From contig JACKFE010000003.1 of assembly GCA_020632635.1 (NCBI GenBank), positions 409,538 through 473,537 on the forward strand: DNA of 64,000 bases, given 5' to 3'. The notes under the pieces were generated by a model that saw only the letters and a list, made by a program, of their open reading frames with translations, did no database searches and was not told where the DNA came from. Position 1 is the stretch's first letter. Each line of letters starts with the position of its first letter. Below, in pieces: positions 26,805-36,549 of the stretch. The stretch is from Nitrospiraceae bacterium. GTDB lineage: Bacteria > Nitrospirota > Nitrospiria > Nitrospirales > UBA8639. A program made the position numbers and the translations under genes.

Positions 26805-28882
26805 TTCCCTCCTGAGGTACGGGGTTGCAACGAAAACTCTTCCAACACAGCGCCTGCCGCCAATTGAATCGAATGCTCAACGTCAGGGGCCTTGACCTCT
26901 AATTCCCGAACACTACTTAATAATGTCTGGCCTTCGGCCGTTTGCCCCATTCGATCAAGCGTGAGCCCCAACCGATAGGTCGCCCACGTTTTCAACATAG
27001 GGAATTCGTCACGATCAGTAACTTGGCGATACAAGGGGGCAGCCTTGGCATATGTTCCTTGATCAAACAGAACATCCCCGAGCTGCACTACATCATTGGG
27101 GTCCGGAGTCTCTCCGACCACCAAGGCATACATATCCTGTTGCGCCTCTTCCCTCAGGTCCATCGCCTGATAGGCCCGGGAACGGTTGCGTAAGACAAAA
27201 CGCTTGCCCTCAGGATCCTCCAACTGCCCCAACGCTGCGGAAAAATGTCCTACCGCTTCCTGAAATCGCTTATTCCGGGCATCATCCATTCCCATAAGAG
27301 TCAAGACGGTGCCTCGCCATTTTCCTTGAGGGAATTCGTGAAGATAGTCTGACCCAAATTTCTGGACTTGCTCGCTATTTTGTAAAGCATCAGCTAATCC
27401 GACTTTTCGGAATATGATTTCTTCGCGGAATGATACGTGAGGATGTTCAACCAACAACTGGTCGTACCATTCCAGCGCTTGCTCGGGTAACGACACAGCC
27501 TGATACGCTTGGGCAATCCGTAAATCCCGTTCTCGATCGGCCGACAACACGTGAAAGGCCTGCTGATTTTCTTTGTAAAATTTTAACAACCCTACCCAGT
27601 CGCCTCTTCGAGAATAGGCCTGCATCGGTATATCCAATAACGGTTGGAGATGAGCCTCACCGGTATGGCGAATGGCGGGGGTCGTCCCATGGACAGCCAG
27701 ATACGTAAACACCTTGATGGCCTCTGGCTGATCATCCAATTGTTCATAGGCCAAGCCCATCCAGAGGACGCTTTCTTCGGACAGATCTGGTTCGGGTGCT
27801 CTACTCAGTTCGCGAGCAGTCTCCAACACATGATCCCAGGATACGGACACATACACTTCGAGGGCATCCAGGCGTTGATAGGCATGCACCCACTCGTCCT
27901 TCGTGTGAGCCTGCTGAAGAAAGGAAACCACCCAACGTATGAGCGCCGCCTTGGCGCGACGTCCAGTTTCCTGCCCTTGAAAATGCTGACTGGCCTGATC
28001 GGCGAACCACAATCCCATATAGGCTTGGCCCGATTGAAACAAATCCTCGGCAAGACGGATGAGGGCTTTTCCGGATTCCGGGGCATGAGGATGTAAATTA
28101 ATGGTGGTCAAATATTGTTGCCTGGCCTGAAGGGATTGCCCGCTCGCCCGTTGCGTGTCCCCATAATTCAACAGCGCTTGTGGAGACTGGCGAAGGAGTT
28201 GCGGACGTTCAGCATCAACCACCTGATACCAATAGGACGCTTGCTTCCATGCTTTTGATAACGCCGTGGCATTGGCTAACCCCAAGGCTCCATCCATTCG
28301 ATGGGCTTCCCATTTTGGCTCTTCAATCACCCGGCGAAAAATCAAGGCCGCCTCCAAGTACTCACGATTTTCCAAGTATCCCCGTCCAGCTTCAATCATG
28401 ACTCCACCAGCTAAGGGATGTTTGGGATAGGTTTTCAAAAATTCCTCGAACACGCCGTTGGCCTCTGAATACCACCCCACCTTCCAATATAATTCTCCCA
28501 CCATGCATAAGGCCCAGGGCGCATAGGGACTATTCGGCAGCTCACGATGCCGTTGCTGCAATCGCTCAATTTGTTTCAAGAACTCTTTTCCGGGTTCATC
28601 GTTGGAGTCGGGAAGAGAAGCAAGAAGAAATGAGGCCCCTTCGGTAAAACTCCCATCCTGGTGGTCTTTGAGAAATGTGGACAATCGTTGGTGGGCCTCC
28701 TGCCATTGCCCAGCACGTTGGGCTTCCTGTCCTTCAACCAAGATGGAGGGCATCACCATATCCTTTGGATACTGCCAGGGAAATTCCCCGCACACTTCTC
28801 CCGACGCCACAACCGGAAAGACCACACAACAGATAACCGTTCCAACAAGTACCCTCACTTTATTCTGGGCTCCAAGACTCAT
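26801..28882 (-). CDS. Exported tetratricopeptide-repeat protein
   Basis: 693 residues. An N-terminal hydrophobic segment (about 10-28, VLVGTVICCVVFPVVASGEV) looks like a Sec signal, perhaps a lipoprotein signal. The rest is helical and matches many TPR units, for example WQEAHQRLSTFLKDH, GWYSEANGVFEEFLKTYPKH and EAVGHFSAALGQLEDPEGKR. TPR proteins act as scaffolds. It is the first gene of the unit with the flagellar-type kinase and regulator and overlaps the kinase start by 4 bases, so a sensory or scaffold role in the same pathway is plausible but not shown. No named family was recognised. Confidence 0.8.
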   Translation of the reverse strand: MSLGAQNKVRVLVGTVICCVVFPVVASGEVCGEFPWQYPKDMVMPSILVEGQEAQRAGQWQEAHQRLSTFLKDHQDGSFTEGASFLLASLPDSNDEPGKEFLKQIERLQQRHRELPNSPYAPWALCMVGELYWKVGWYSEANGVFEEFLKTYPKHPLAGGVMIEAGRGYLENREYLEAALIFRRVIEEPKWEAHRMDGALGLANATALSKAWKQASYWYQVVDAERPQLLRQSPQALLNYGDTQRASGQSLQARQQYLTTINLHPHAPESGKALIRLAEDLFQSGQAYMGLWFADQASQHFQGQETGRRAKAALIRWVVSFLQQAHTKDEWVHAYQRLDALEVYVSVSWDHVLETARELSRAPEPDLSEESVLWMGLAYEQLDDQPEAIKVFTYLAVHGTTPAIRHTGEAHLQPLLDIPMQAYSRRGDWVGLLKFYKENQQAFHVLSADRERDLRIAQAYQAVSLPEQALEWYDQLLVEHPHVSFREEIIFRKVGLADALQNSEQVQKFGSDYLHEFPQGKWRGTVLTLMGMDDARNKRFQEAVGHFSAALGQLEDPEGKRFVLRNRSRAYQAMDLREEAQQDMYALVVGETPDPNDVVQLGDVLFDQGTYAKAAPLYRQVTDRDEFPMLKTWATYRLGLTLDRMGQTAEGQTLLSSVRELEVKAPDVEHSIQLAAGAVLEEFSLQPRTSGGK

Positions 28883-29000
28883 CCTCCATTCAGCAAGATC
28901 CAGACCGGAAAAAATGAGTCGTCGGCAAAATTGTTCTCATTTTATTCCCTTGAAAATTCAGGAACTTTTCTGGAATCAGGAAAGGACAATCGGTGCGCCC

Positions 29001-29020
29001 CCCGTCAAGGCTTTGACGGG
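29001..29020. other. GC-rich hairpin in the 28883-29140 intergenic region
   Basis: A perfect 8-base stem (29001-29008 with 29013-29020) with a four-base loop lies between the second NtrC-type activator and the TPR gene. No T-run follows on either strand, so it is not a standard intrinsic terminator. It may be part of the leader of the TPR-kinase-regulator unit. Nothing else was recognised in this gap. Confidence 0.4.
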
Positions 29021-29140
29021 AGGGTCAGAACACTGAGCTAGGCAAAGATGAACCGGCAGAAATCAGGAAATATTCATCGCGGAGAAATCGATGAACTATT
29101 CGAAGGAAAACAAGACAGATAGGCAGGTCTGAAATCGCAC

Positions 29141-30601
29141 TTAGGCATCTACCGCTTCCTCCGGTGAGCCAGCCCGTTGGGCGACAACTTCGGCCAGAGA
29201 TTTCTTTTTGAGTTTCTCAATCAGTGTCGTGCGATTAATTTGCAGTAACCTGGCAGCTTTACTTTTCACCCAGTTGGTTCGCTCCAACGCTTCCAGGATG
29301 AGCCGATTTTCAAATTCTTCTACGGCCCGAGATAAATCCAACCCGGCCACCGGAATAGCCGCCGGAATATTAGGAAGAGTCTGGCCAGATTGCTGACGAA
29401 TTTTTTCGGGTAAATCCGCCACCTCAATTACGCCACGCCGTTTGAGTATGGCAATCCGTTCTACGATGTTGCCTAATTCCCTGACATTCCCGGGCCAGGA
29501 ATACTCACACAGGACGTTCATCGCTTCCGGTGTCACCCCAGCCAATTCAGCACCACGCCGATCATTGAATTGATCAATAAAATGTTGAATCAACAATGGG
29601 ATGTCTTCCACTCGTTGGCGAAGGGGAGGCACGATGACTGGAACGACATTCAGGCGATAATACAGATCCTCCCGAAATTGCTTGGCAGTCACCAGATTCT
29701 CCAGATCTTGATTGGTGGCAGCAATCACTCGTGCATCCGTTTTATAGGTGCGAGTGCCCCCCACCCGTTCAAAGGTTCTTTCTTGGAGTACCCGCAAGAG
29801 TTTCACTTGCAGTGGAGGGCTTAAATCTCCGATTTCATCCAAAAAAATAGTTCCGCCTGCCGCTAATTCGAAGCGACCCACCCGAGAGGCAATCGCACCG
29901 GTAAACGCCCCTTTTTCATGACCGAACAATTCGCTTTCCAATAACGCTTCGGGTATGGCGCCACAATTGACGGGAATAAGATTGCCTTTCCGCCTCAAAC
30001 TATTGAAGTGAATGGTTTGGGCAATCAATTCTTTTCCCGTTCCGCTTTCCCCCAAAATGAGGACCGTGCTATCGGTCTCGGCTACGCACTCCACTAATCG
30101 AAACACCTCGTTCATCACTTGGCTGGAGCTAATCAAACGCCCCATACTGAATTGCCCTTTAACGGTCTTTCTCAGTTCCTGATTTTCCTCGTGCAGCGCC
30201 TTGACCCGTAGCGCACTAGCGACCATGGCACTCAGGACATCGACAGAAAAGGGCTTTTGAAGAAATTCAAAGGCACCGGCTTTGATGGCTTTAACAGCCA
30301 TTTCCACTGACCCATACCCCGTCATCACGACCACAATGGGTTTATGCGGCAACCTATTGAGACGTTGCACTAATTCCAATCCATTAATGTCAGGCAACAT
30401 CACATCCGTCAGGACGATATCGAACTTGGAGGTTTCGGCCAGAGCCAAGGCATCCATGCCCAATTCCGTGTCAACCACTTCATGCCCCTCTCCCTCAAGC
30501 TGGGCTTTGAGAGAGTCACGCACATCTGCCTCATCTTCCACTAACAGAATATGAGCCATTCGGTCAGTACTGGAAGACTTCATAGATTCGTCAGTTCCCA
30601 T
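29141..30601 (-). CDS. Second NtrC-type sigma-54 response regulator (FleQ/FlrA-like HTH)
   Basis: 486 residues. The receiver has D66 in VLTDVMLPDINGLEL and K116. The AAA+ domain has GESGTGKE at about 194-201 and GAFTGA at about 241-246. The C-terminal helix-turn-helix, VKSKAARLLQINRTTLIEKL, resembles the FleQ/FlrA type more than the usual Fis-like one. Unlike many FleQ proteins it keeps an apparently complete phosphorylation site. The ATG at 30601 has a perfect AGGAGG 8 bases upstream. No cognate kinase is adjacent, so it may be phosphorylated by the kinase at 25641-26804 or by an unlinked one. Confidence 0.88.
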   Translation of the reverse strand: MGTDESMKSSSTDRMAHILLVEDEADVRDSLKAQLEGEGHEVVDTELGMDALALAETSKFDIVLTDVMLPDINGLELVQRLNRLPHKPIVVVMTGYGSVEMAVKAIKAGAFEFLQKPFSVDVLSAMVASALRVKALHEENQELRKTVKGQFSMGRLISSSQVMNEVFRLVECVAETDSTVLILGESGTGKELIAQTIHFNSLRRKGNLIPVNCGAIPEALLESELFGHEKGAFTGAIASRVGRFELAAGGTIFLDEIGDLSPPLQVKLLRVLQERTFERVGGTRTYKTDARVIAATNQDLENLVTAKQFREDLYYRLNVVPVIVPPLRQRVEDIPLLIQHFIDQFNDRRGAELAGVTPEAMNVLCEYSWPGNVRELGNIVERIAILKRRGVIEVADLPEKIRQQSGQTLPNIPAAIPVAGLDLSRAVEEFENRLILEALERTNWVKSKAARLLQINRTTLIEKLKKKSLAEVVAQRAGSPEEAVDA

Positions 30602-30898
30602 AATGGGCCTCCTGCCCTAGAAAGTTCATATATCCAAGCATTGCCACAAACAAGACTGCGAGAGCCCTATTGCACCCTATTCCCTCATACAGGTCAAGAA
30701 GGCGAGGAGATTCTCGAAAGCTTCCATGATACCTACTCCGTAGGTTTCAACATGGTTCAGATCTCTCGCATTCCAACCTATCCAGTGCCTTGTGATCCTC
30801 TTTCCCGAAATCAGCCATATTTAAGAAATCGTTCTATTGTCCGAGAAGAATCTTTGATCTCATTGGAAAGGGCAACACGGAGCAAAGGCACCCCCGAC

Positions 30899-31126
30899 AT
30901 GGAATCAACACCCAAACCCGAACAAACCTCCATGCCCATATTTATTCTATTCGATACGCAAACGGGCTATCTGTATGGACATTTGTTTGCAACAGGACCG
31001 GAAGATCCATTTCTGCAGGAAGTGATCGATTGGTGGGGCAAACACTGCTCCAACTCACCAATCGGATTGGATCATCCCGAACTGACCCAAACGGTACAGC
31101 CGGTCGGCGGCCTCTCCTCAAATTAG
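30899..31126 (+). CDS. Small hypothetical protein
   Basis: 75 residues from the ATG at 30899; the same frame is open further upstream but that part has poor coding character. The protein includes FILFDTQTGYLYGHLFATGP and EVIDWWGKHCSN, with no signal peptide or known motif. It is divergent from the second NtrC-type activator and convergent with the exported protein at 31152. A short inverted repeat (31130-31151) lies between the two converging stops. I do not recognise the family. It could be a conserved small protein or a chance reading frame. Confidence 0.4.
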   Translation: MESTPKPEQTSMPIFILFDTQTGYLYGHLFATGPEDPFLQEVIDWWGKHCSNSPIGLDHPELTQTVQPVGGLSSN

Positions 31127-31151
31127 TAGAGTGAACCCTCCGCTTTTCACT

Positions 31152-31790
31152 TTAGGGCAATTCTGCCCATATGGCCAGACCTGATCGAAAGACAAAAATC
31201 CGTGCTCCGGCATGCAGGAGAATGATATGATCATTGATCTGCACATCCTCGGGGGTTAAAGGGGAGGAAAGATCCTGCGAAAAAAACCCTCCGGTACTGG
31301 CGGAAAAGGCCAAAGCTCGGCGATTGGTGAGAACCACCCCGACATGGCTTGCGACCTGAACGCTTCCCAACATTTCTCCGGCTCCCCACGATTCTTTTTT
31401 CCATCGGCCAAGCTCACTTTGAAATCCATAGCCCTGTTGGCTTCCAATAACCACGACCATCCAAGGTGTCAACTTGATCTCAACGATTTGCTCCGCTGAT
31501 GAAAGAGGAAATTCCACCCATCGCTGCATGCGGCCTGAAAACCCAAGCAACCGCTTGTTTGTCTGAACAAATCCCGTCACGCCCTTGGCTTCCATCATCA
31601 CAATCTGTTCCCCGCTTGCCAAAAACTGCCGAGCAATCCCCTCACCGGCGGTCACCCCAAATATTTGCCCTCTCCCGACCGATAGACTGACTTGATCGGT
31701 GATAAATTCCTGCCCCAACACCGGAAGAGGCAGTTGCCAGAGGAGTAAAACCAGCCCACACGAGATGACCGGTCTCACCGATAATGCCAC
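31152..31790 (-). CDS. Small exported protein of unknown function, coupled to lptD
   Basis: 212 residues. A signal peptide (about 1-26, ending PLPVLGQE) precedes a beta-rich region with short repeats of about 40 residues containing V-V-Taa patterns: VTGFVQTNKRLLGFSGRMQR, MVVVIGSQQGYGFQSELGRW, VGVVLTNRRALAFSASTGGF and IILLHAGARIFVFRSGLAIW. This spacing resembles blades of a partial beta-propeller, which is inference. It starts 16 bases inside the end of lptD, so it is co-translated with it and may act in the periplasm or outer membrane. No family name was recognised. Confidence 0.75.
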   Translation of the reverse strand: MALSVRPVISCGLVLLLWQLPLPVLGQEFITDQVSLSVGRGQIFGVTAGEGIARQFLASGEQIVMMEAKGVTGFVQTNKRLLGFSGRMQRWVEFPLSSAEQIVEIKLTPWMVVVIGSQQGYGFQSELGRWKKESWGAGEMLGSVQVASHVGVVLTNRRALAFSASTGGFFSQDLSSPLTPEDVQINDHIILLHAGARIFVFRSGLAIWAELP

Positions 31791-34006
31791 GGCACACCCC
31801 GTTCATTGCCCATGATCGGTCCAAGGATGAGTTTCATCAATTCCGTGCCATACCCTTGAGTCCCCCACAGTCCGGTCAAACTAATCAGGAAATCATATTG
31901 CTGCCGGTCCGGCAATCGAATGTAATAGAGTCCCACGGAAAAACATTTGCAAGGATTTTGGTACAAACCCATGACATCCCACTCGGCAGTTTTCCCAGTG
32001 CGAAAGTCATGATACCAGCGTGTGCCCACAGTCAACCCAAAAGGTAATCGTACCGCCCCGCCTGTGGTGAGAAAGAGGATTTTATCCCCAGGGGCCAAGA
32101 CCTCGTTAAAGGAAATCGGATTCCAAATATCTCCACGCCGCACTCGGGGGCCGGCTCTGGTGTATCGTTGCCCCACCGTAAAATAAAATGTCTGATAGCT
32201 CTGGATCAGCGCATCGGTATTTACTTGCGTCCATTGCCTGTCCTTGGGATCTAAAAAGGCATCGACGGTGAGATCCAAGGATGAGAATGTGTGCAATTGG
32301 CCCAAGGGCTTGTGGAATTGGCCCCTGGCCCAAACATCAGAAAATTTCGAGGCTAACGGAGGAGGAGTCCCAACGTGATAACTTTGGGCTAATAGGAGAT
32401 CAACCCAGGTAGCGGAAGCCCCGGAGGCCCCTTGTTGACTGAGCCGATTTTTCAAGGAATACGTTACCAGACTTTTCTTAATCAGATTATCCACCGCATC
32501 AATTTGAACGAGTCTCGATTGCTGCGTCGGTGGGACAAATTCATAGATGACACGGGGTTCCACGGCATGCCGAAGCCAATTCCCCTCTCCCAAGGTAAAC
32601 CGCCGGGACAGATAACTATAGGCCTCCGCTCCTAACCAGACGGTTTCCCGATTTTGAATTGATTTGTCGGTCGTGCCTCGGCTATAGACCACTTCGCGAA
32701 ATTTCACCTGGGGGCGGATCCCCATAGTATGCCCCAGATGAAGCCCCTCAAATGCCATCCCCGGCAAAAAATCTAGGCGACTGACATTAAACCCCTTTTC
32801 CCGGAAAAAGTTGACGTAGGTGGTATCCGTATTCAGGACAATGGGACTCCCCAAGACACTGGGATTCACAAACCGATGTCCCACCTCAGGAAGTCGTTGG
32901 AACGTGGTATTACCTCCCACCCCCAAAGGCTGAAGATATTGCCCCCACAGATAAAGGGCGCCATGATCTAATCGTTGAAGAAGGGTGAGATTATTTTCCT
33001 GACTGGGAAGGGCTCGTTGGACTCCTGAGCTGCTAATATCTTGCAATAACGTGCGATCCGTCGTGTAATTCACATTCATCCTGAGCGACAGATCCGGGTT
33101 AAACTGCTGCACATGAGCTCCATGAATTTGCAACCGGTTACGGTCACGTTCCGTGTCATGCAACCCGCTCACAAACCATTGGCCCCTCGATTGACGATCC
33201 AGGATATAGCGATACTGCCAATCCATCCCTCCCCCTCGCTTGGTCCAAATATAGGGGGTAAAGGTCATATCCTGGCTGGGATCAATGACCCAGAAAAATC
33301 CTTGCCGGTATTTAAAGCCAAAGACCGTATCAATCCCGGTCGTGGGCACTAACAACCCACTTTTCCTTGATGCGCCCAGTGGATAACGAAACGTCGGAAA
33401 CGGCACCACCGGCACGTCATTCACCTTGAACCAGACACCCTTCCCAAACAGACTATCTTCAAACTCTAAATCCAGATCCTCAAAGGTAAATCGCCAAGCA
33501 GGCACCTGGCCATCCTGTGCATCGCAATTGGTAAAGGACCCTTCCTTAATCCGCAAATGTGTTTCGGAAAATCGTTGAATACGCCGACCGGTGATAAACG
33601 CATTCTGTTCCGGATAAAAGACTTCGCCATAGGTAATGACTCCGGCTTCCGTATTGAGATTCAAATGCAGTTGTTCCGACCAAATATCCGCATGGGCATC
33701 ACGCAAATGCACATGGCCTTTGGCCACAAGCTGCCCGGTCAATTTTTGCAGAGTCGCTTCATCAGACGTCAGATGAACCGGTCCTCGCACGATATCGACC
33801 GACCCGGTGGCAATGTACTCTTCGCGCACCTGGCTGTATTCGATCTTATCCGCACGAATTTCAACTGGAGTGCCTTTGGCCGTGGGGGTAGTGACCGGAG
33901 AGGAATGAAGCGATGAATCGCCATCCGGTTGAGCCCAACTCAAGGAGAGCGCTCCGCCCCAGATGTGCCAGAGCAGCCAACCCAGGAAAAGGAATACTCC
34001 CCTCAC
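31775..34006 (-). CDS. lptD: LPS-assembly outer membrane protein LptD
   Basis: 743 residues from a GTG at 34006, four bases after the folC stop. This start gives a clean signal peptide (RGVFLFLGWLLWHIWGGALS, ending SWAQ). The frame is open to 34069, inside folC. After the signal comes the OstA/LptA-like beta-jellyroll (PVEIRADKIEYSQVREEYIA, then GHVHLRDAHADIWSEQLHL). The rest is the long beta-barrel with the conserved VPVVPFPTFRYPLGASRKSG segment. LptD inserts LPS into the outer leaflet with LptE, so the organism has an LPS-bearing outer membrane. It lies in a unit accD-folC-lptD-exported protein. Confidence 0.93.
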   Translation of the reverse strand: MRGVFLFLGWLLWHIWGGALSLSWAQPDGDSSLHSSPVTTPTAKGTPVEIRADKIEYSQVREEYIATGSVDIVRGPVHLTSDEATLQKLTGQLVAKGHVHLRDAHADIWSEQLHLNLNTEAGVITYGEVFYPEQNAFITGRRIQRFSETHLRIKEGSFTNCDAQDGQVPAWRFTFEDLDLEFEDSLFGKGVWFKVNDVPVVPFPTFRYPLGASRKSGLLVPTTGIDTVFGFKYRQGFFWVIDPSQDMTFTPYIWTKRGGGMDWQYRYILDRQSRGQWFVSGLHDTERDRNRLQIHGAHVQQFNPDLSLRMNVNYTTDRTLLQDISSSGVQRALPSQENNLTLLQRLDHGALYLWGQYLQPLGVGGNTTFQRLPEVGHRFVNPSVLGSPIVLNTDTTYVNFFREKGFNVSRLDFLPGMAFEGLHLGHTMGIRPQVKFREVVYSRGTTDKSIQNRETVWLGAEAYSYLSRRFTLGEGNWLRHAVEPRVIYEFVPPTQQSRLVQIDAVDNLIKKSLVTYSLKNRLSQQGASGASATWVDLLLAQSYHVGTPPPLASKFSDVWARGQFHKPLGQLHTFSSLDLTVDAFLDPKDRQWTQVNTDALIQSYQTFYFTVGQRYTRAGPRVRRGDIWNPISFNEVLAPGDKILFLTTGGAVRLPFGLTVGTRWYHDFRTGKTAEWDVMGLYQNPCKCFSVGLYYIRLPDRQQYDFLISLTGLWGTQGYGTELMKLILGPIMGNERGVPWHYR

Positions 34007-34010
34007 CGTC

Positions 34011-35309
34011 CTAGACCTGTACCGTTGGGAAGGCTGAAGAAGAAAAATATCCGGCGATTGCCCCGACAAGAAATAGGGAGCCGGTCACACAAATCAAATC
34101 GACGGGACGAGCCAGTGCCTTGGCCTGGGCCAAGGCGTCCTTGGGATCGGCAATCAGTAGCGGAGGCCTGTTCCATCCCTCCAAGGCTAACGCAAGCATC
34201 TCCGGAGTGGCCGCCCGATCCATTTGCGGCTGGGTCAAAATCAGACAATCGGTCATCTCTTGAAAGGGGCGTAAAAATTCCGCATGGTGTTTGTCTTTCA
34301 TCATGCCAACTACCATAATCAATTTTCGATCCGTGGCATCATGAAGTCGTGATTGGAGAAAGTCAAACAGAACCGCGGCAGCGGAAGGATTATGGGCTCC
34401 ATCAAGCACAATTAATGGATCACGTTCCACAATTTCCAAGCGACCAGGCCACCGTACCTGTTGCAGTCCCGTTCGAATCGCGGATTCCGGTATGACAAAT
34501 TGACCAGGAGTCGAAACTTCCAGCAAGGCCAGGGCATTCGCGGCATTCATGACTTGGTGACGCCCGCACAAATGGATTTGGAGGCTCTGCCACTGCCACC
34601 GAGGCCCATCATAGCCAAACCGACCATCTCCTTCATCCCTCACAGAAAAATCGGCCCCGGATTGGACCACAGACACCTGAAGACCGTCCGCTACGGAGCG
34701 GATAACATGTGCTGCTTGAATTGGCATCAGCCCCAACACTGCCGGAGTGCCGGATTTCAGAATGCCCGCTTTTTCATAGGCAATCGCCTCTATCGTATCT
34801 CCCAGATACATCTCGTGATCGAACGCGACCGTCGAAATGAGCACCCCGAGAGGATGTAATACATTGGTCGCATCAAATCGTCCACCCATTCCCACTTCAA
34901 TGACGCCAATATCGACAGCCTGATCGGCAAAATATTGAAAGGCCATGGCAGTGGTCAGCTCGAAAAAGGTCAAAGCCCCATGGGCATCGCCGACCTTTCG
35001 AAGACGTTCCGTGAGGTCACACACCTGATCAGGCGAAATCATCTTTCCCTGCACCTGAATGCGCTCACGAAAATCTATTAAATGAGGAGAGGTGTACAAC
35101 CCGACGCGGTACCCTGCGGCCATCAGAATACTGGCGACCATCGCGGCGGACGACCCCTTCCCATTGGTGCCACCGATATGGAGAGTCGGGAAACGTTGAT
35201 GGGGATCCCCTAGACGCCGCAAGAGATCGGCAATCGCCCCCAATCCTAATTTAATGCCAAAACGATGAAGAGAAAATAGATAATCCAGGGTGTGAGAATA
35301 CGAAGCCAC
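34011..35309 (-). CDS. folC: Folylpolyglutamate/dihydrofolate synthase FolC
   Basis: 432 residues from a GTG at 35309 placed just before the conserved opening YSHTLDYLFSLHRFGIKLGL; the frame remains open to a TTG at 35378. The ATP-binding motif is IGGTNGKGSSAAMVASIL, followed by TSPHLIDFRERIQVQG, the ADP-binding region of Mur-type ligases, and DGAHNPSAA. FolC adds glutamate to dihydropteroate and folates, needed for folate retention. It is downstream of accD by about 140 bases and immediately upstream of lptD. Confidence 0.93.
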   Translation of the reverse strand: MASYSHTLDYLFSLHRFGIKLGLGAIADLLRRLGDPHQRFPTLHIGGTNGKGSSAAMVASILMAAGYRVGLYTSPHLIDFRERIQVQGKMISPDQVCDLTERLRKVGDAHGALTFFELTTAMAFQYFADQAVDIGVIEVGMGGRFDATNVLHPLGVLISTVAFDHEMYLGDTIEAIAYEKAGILKSGTPAVLGLMPIQAAHVIRSVADGLQVSVVQSGADFSVRDEGDGRFGYDGPRWQWQSLQIHLCGRHQVMNAANALALLEVSTPGQFVIPESAIRTGLQQVRWPGRLEIVERDPLIVLDGAHNPSAAAVLFDFLQSRLHDATDRKLIMVVGMMKDKHHAEFLRPFQEMTDCLILTQPQMDRAATPEMLALALEGWNRPPLLIADPKDALAQAKALARPVDLICVTGSLFLVGAIAGYFSSSAFPTVQV

Positions 35310-35447
35310 GATGATTAGCGAACGGAAGAAACTCGGATAACCAGTGGAAAAAAGAGGGCGAAACGACCGGTAGACCAAAACCCACGGGCGGAGCGGAATC
35401 AGCCGCCGCCCGGATATCCACTCAACCCTCCCAGCTTGCCTTGGCCA

Positions 35448-36299
35448 TTAGGCCGACACGGACATCCCGCAATGGATCATCAGGGATCGCAACCTGGATT
35501 TTAAAGCTTTCCGCTCCACGATTTGATCCACCATCCCGTGTTCCAATAAAAATTCAGCTCGTTGAAAGCCATCCGGCAATCGCTGCTTGATCGTCTGCTC
35601 GATGACCCGGGGACCGGCAAAGCCAATGAGAGCTTTAGGTTCCGCTAGAATAATATCCCCCAACATGGCCACACTGGCCGTCACCCCCCCAAAGGTGGGA
35701 TCAGTCAGTAAGACGACAAAAGGCAATTTGGCCTCTTGTAACTTAGCAAGCGCAGAAGCCGTTTTCGCCATTTGCATCAAGGACAGAGTTCCCTCCTGCA
35801 TTCTGGCTCCGCCTGAAGTCGTGATAAGAAGAAATGGGATTCGACGACTCAACGCTTGATCGACCGCACGACAGATTTTCTCTCCGACCACCGATCCCAT
35901 ACTCCCGCCCATAAACGAAAAATCAAAAATCCCCAGCGCGACGGCGCATCCACTAATTTGGCACTGACCGGTTAAAATCGCTTCCCGCTTGCCTGTTTTG
36001 TGTTGGGCTTTTTCAATTCGCGCTTTATAGGGTTGCGAATCCTGGAACTTTAGGGGATCTCCCGGGATCAGGTCGGCATCCCACTCCTGAAAGGTTTCGG
36101 GATCGGCAATCAGTTCCAACCGCTCTTCCACCGTCATTGGAAAATGATACTGACACTTCGAGCAAACCTTTAAGTTTCTGTCAATTTCTCGCTTAAAAAT
36201 AATGGCCCGGCAAAATGGGCACTTCACCCACATGCCTTCCACAATTTTGATCGATCCACCTTCGGTATCTGTATTTTTATTACGCTTAAACCATCCCAT
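35448..36299 (-). CDS. accD: Acetyl-CoA carboxylase carboxyltransferase beta subunit
   Basis: 283 residues. The N-terminal zinc ribbon has C27-P-F-C30 and C46-S-K-C49. The carboxyltransferase core has FDFSFMGGSMGSVVGEKICR, SGGARMQEGTLSLMQMAKT and DPTFGGVTASVAMLGDIILA, all standard for AccD. It forms malonyl-CoA with AccA and biotinylated AccB in fatty-acid synthesis. A ribosome site AAGGA precedes the ATG. The accD-folC order is common in bacteria. The 250 bases between moaA and accD (36300-36549) probably hold its promoter; I saw no distinct motif there. Confidence 0.97.
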   Translation of the reverse strand: MGWFKRNKNTDTEGGSIKIVEGMWVKCPFCRAIIFKREIDRNLKVCSKCQYHFPMTVEERLELIADPETFQEWDADLIPGDPLKFQDSQPYKARIEKAQHKTGKREAILTGQCQISGCAVALGIFDFSFMGGSMGSVVGEKICRAVDQALSRRIPFLLITTSGGARMQEGTLSLMQMAKTASALAKLQEAKLPFVVLLTDPTFGGVTASVAMLGDIILAEPKALIGFAGPRVIEQTIKQRLPDGFQRAEFLLEHGMVDQIVERKALKSRLRSLMIHCGMSVSA

Positions 36300-36549
36300 T
36301 CTGATATTCCTTGATAGAAGATGACCGATTCATCTCTTATACTTCGTCAACGCACGGAGCCTTGCAATGATAAAACACGGAAACTTGATGGGAACCCAAA
36401 AAGAGGAAAGAAAGACACTGAAAGGGGTCGGGGTCTATACACCTGGAAACATTACCATAGGGACCAGGAACCGGCAAGAATCCTCATAATGACGACAGGA
36501 CATTTTTCCATTTCCGATAAGCCTGAAACCGGCACAACCACCAAGAGGC

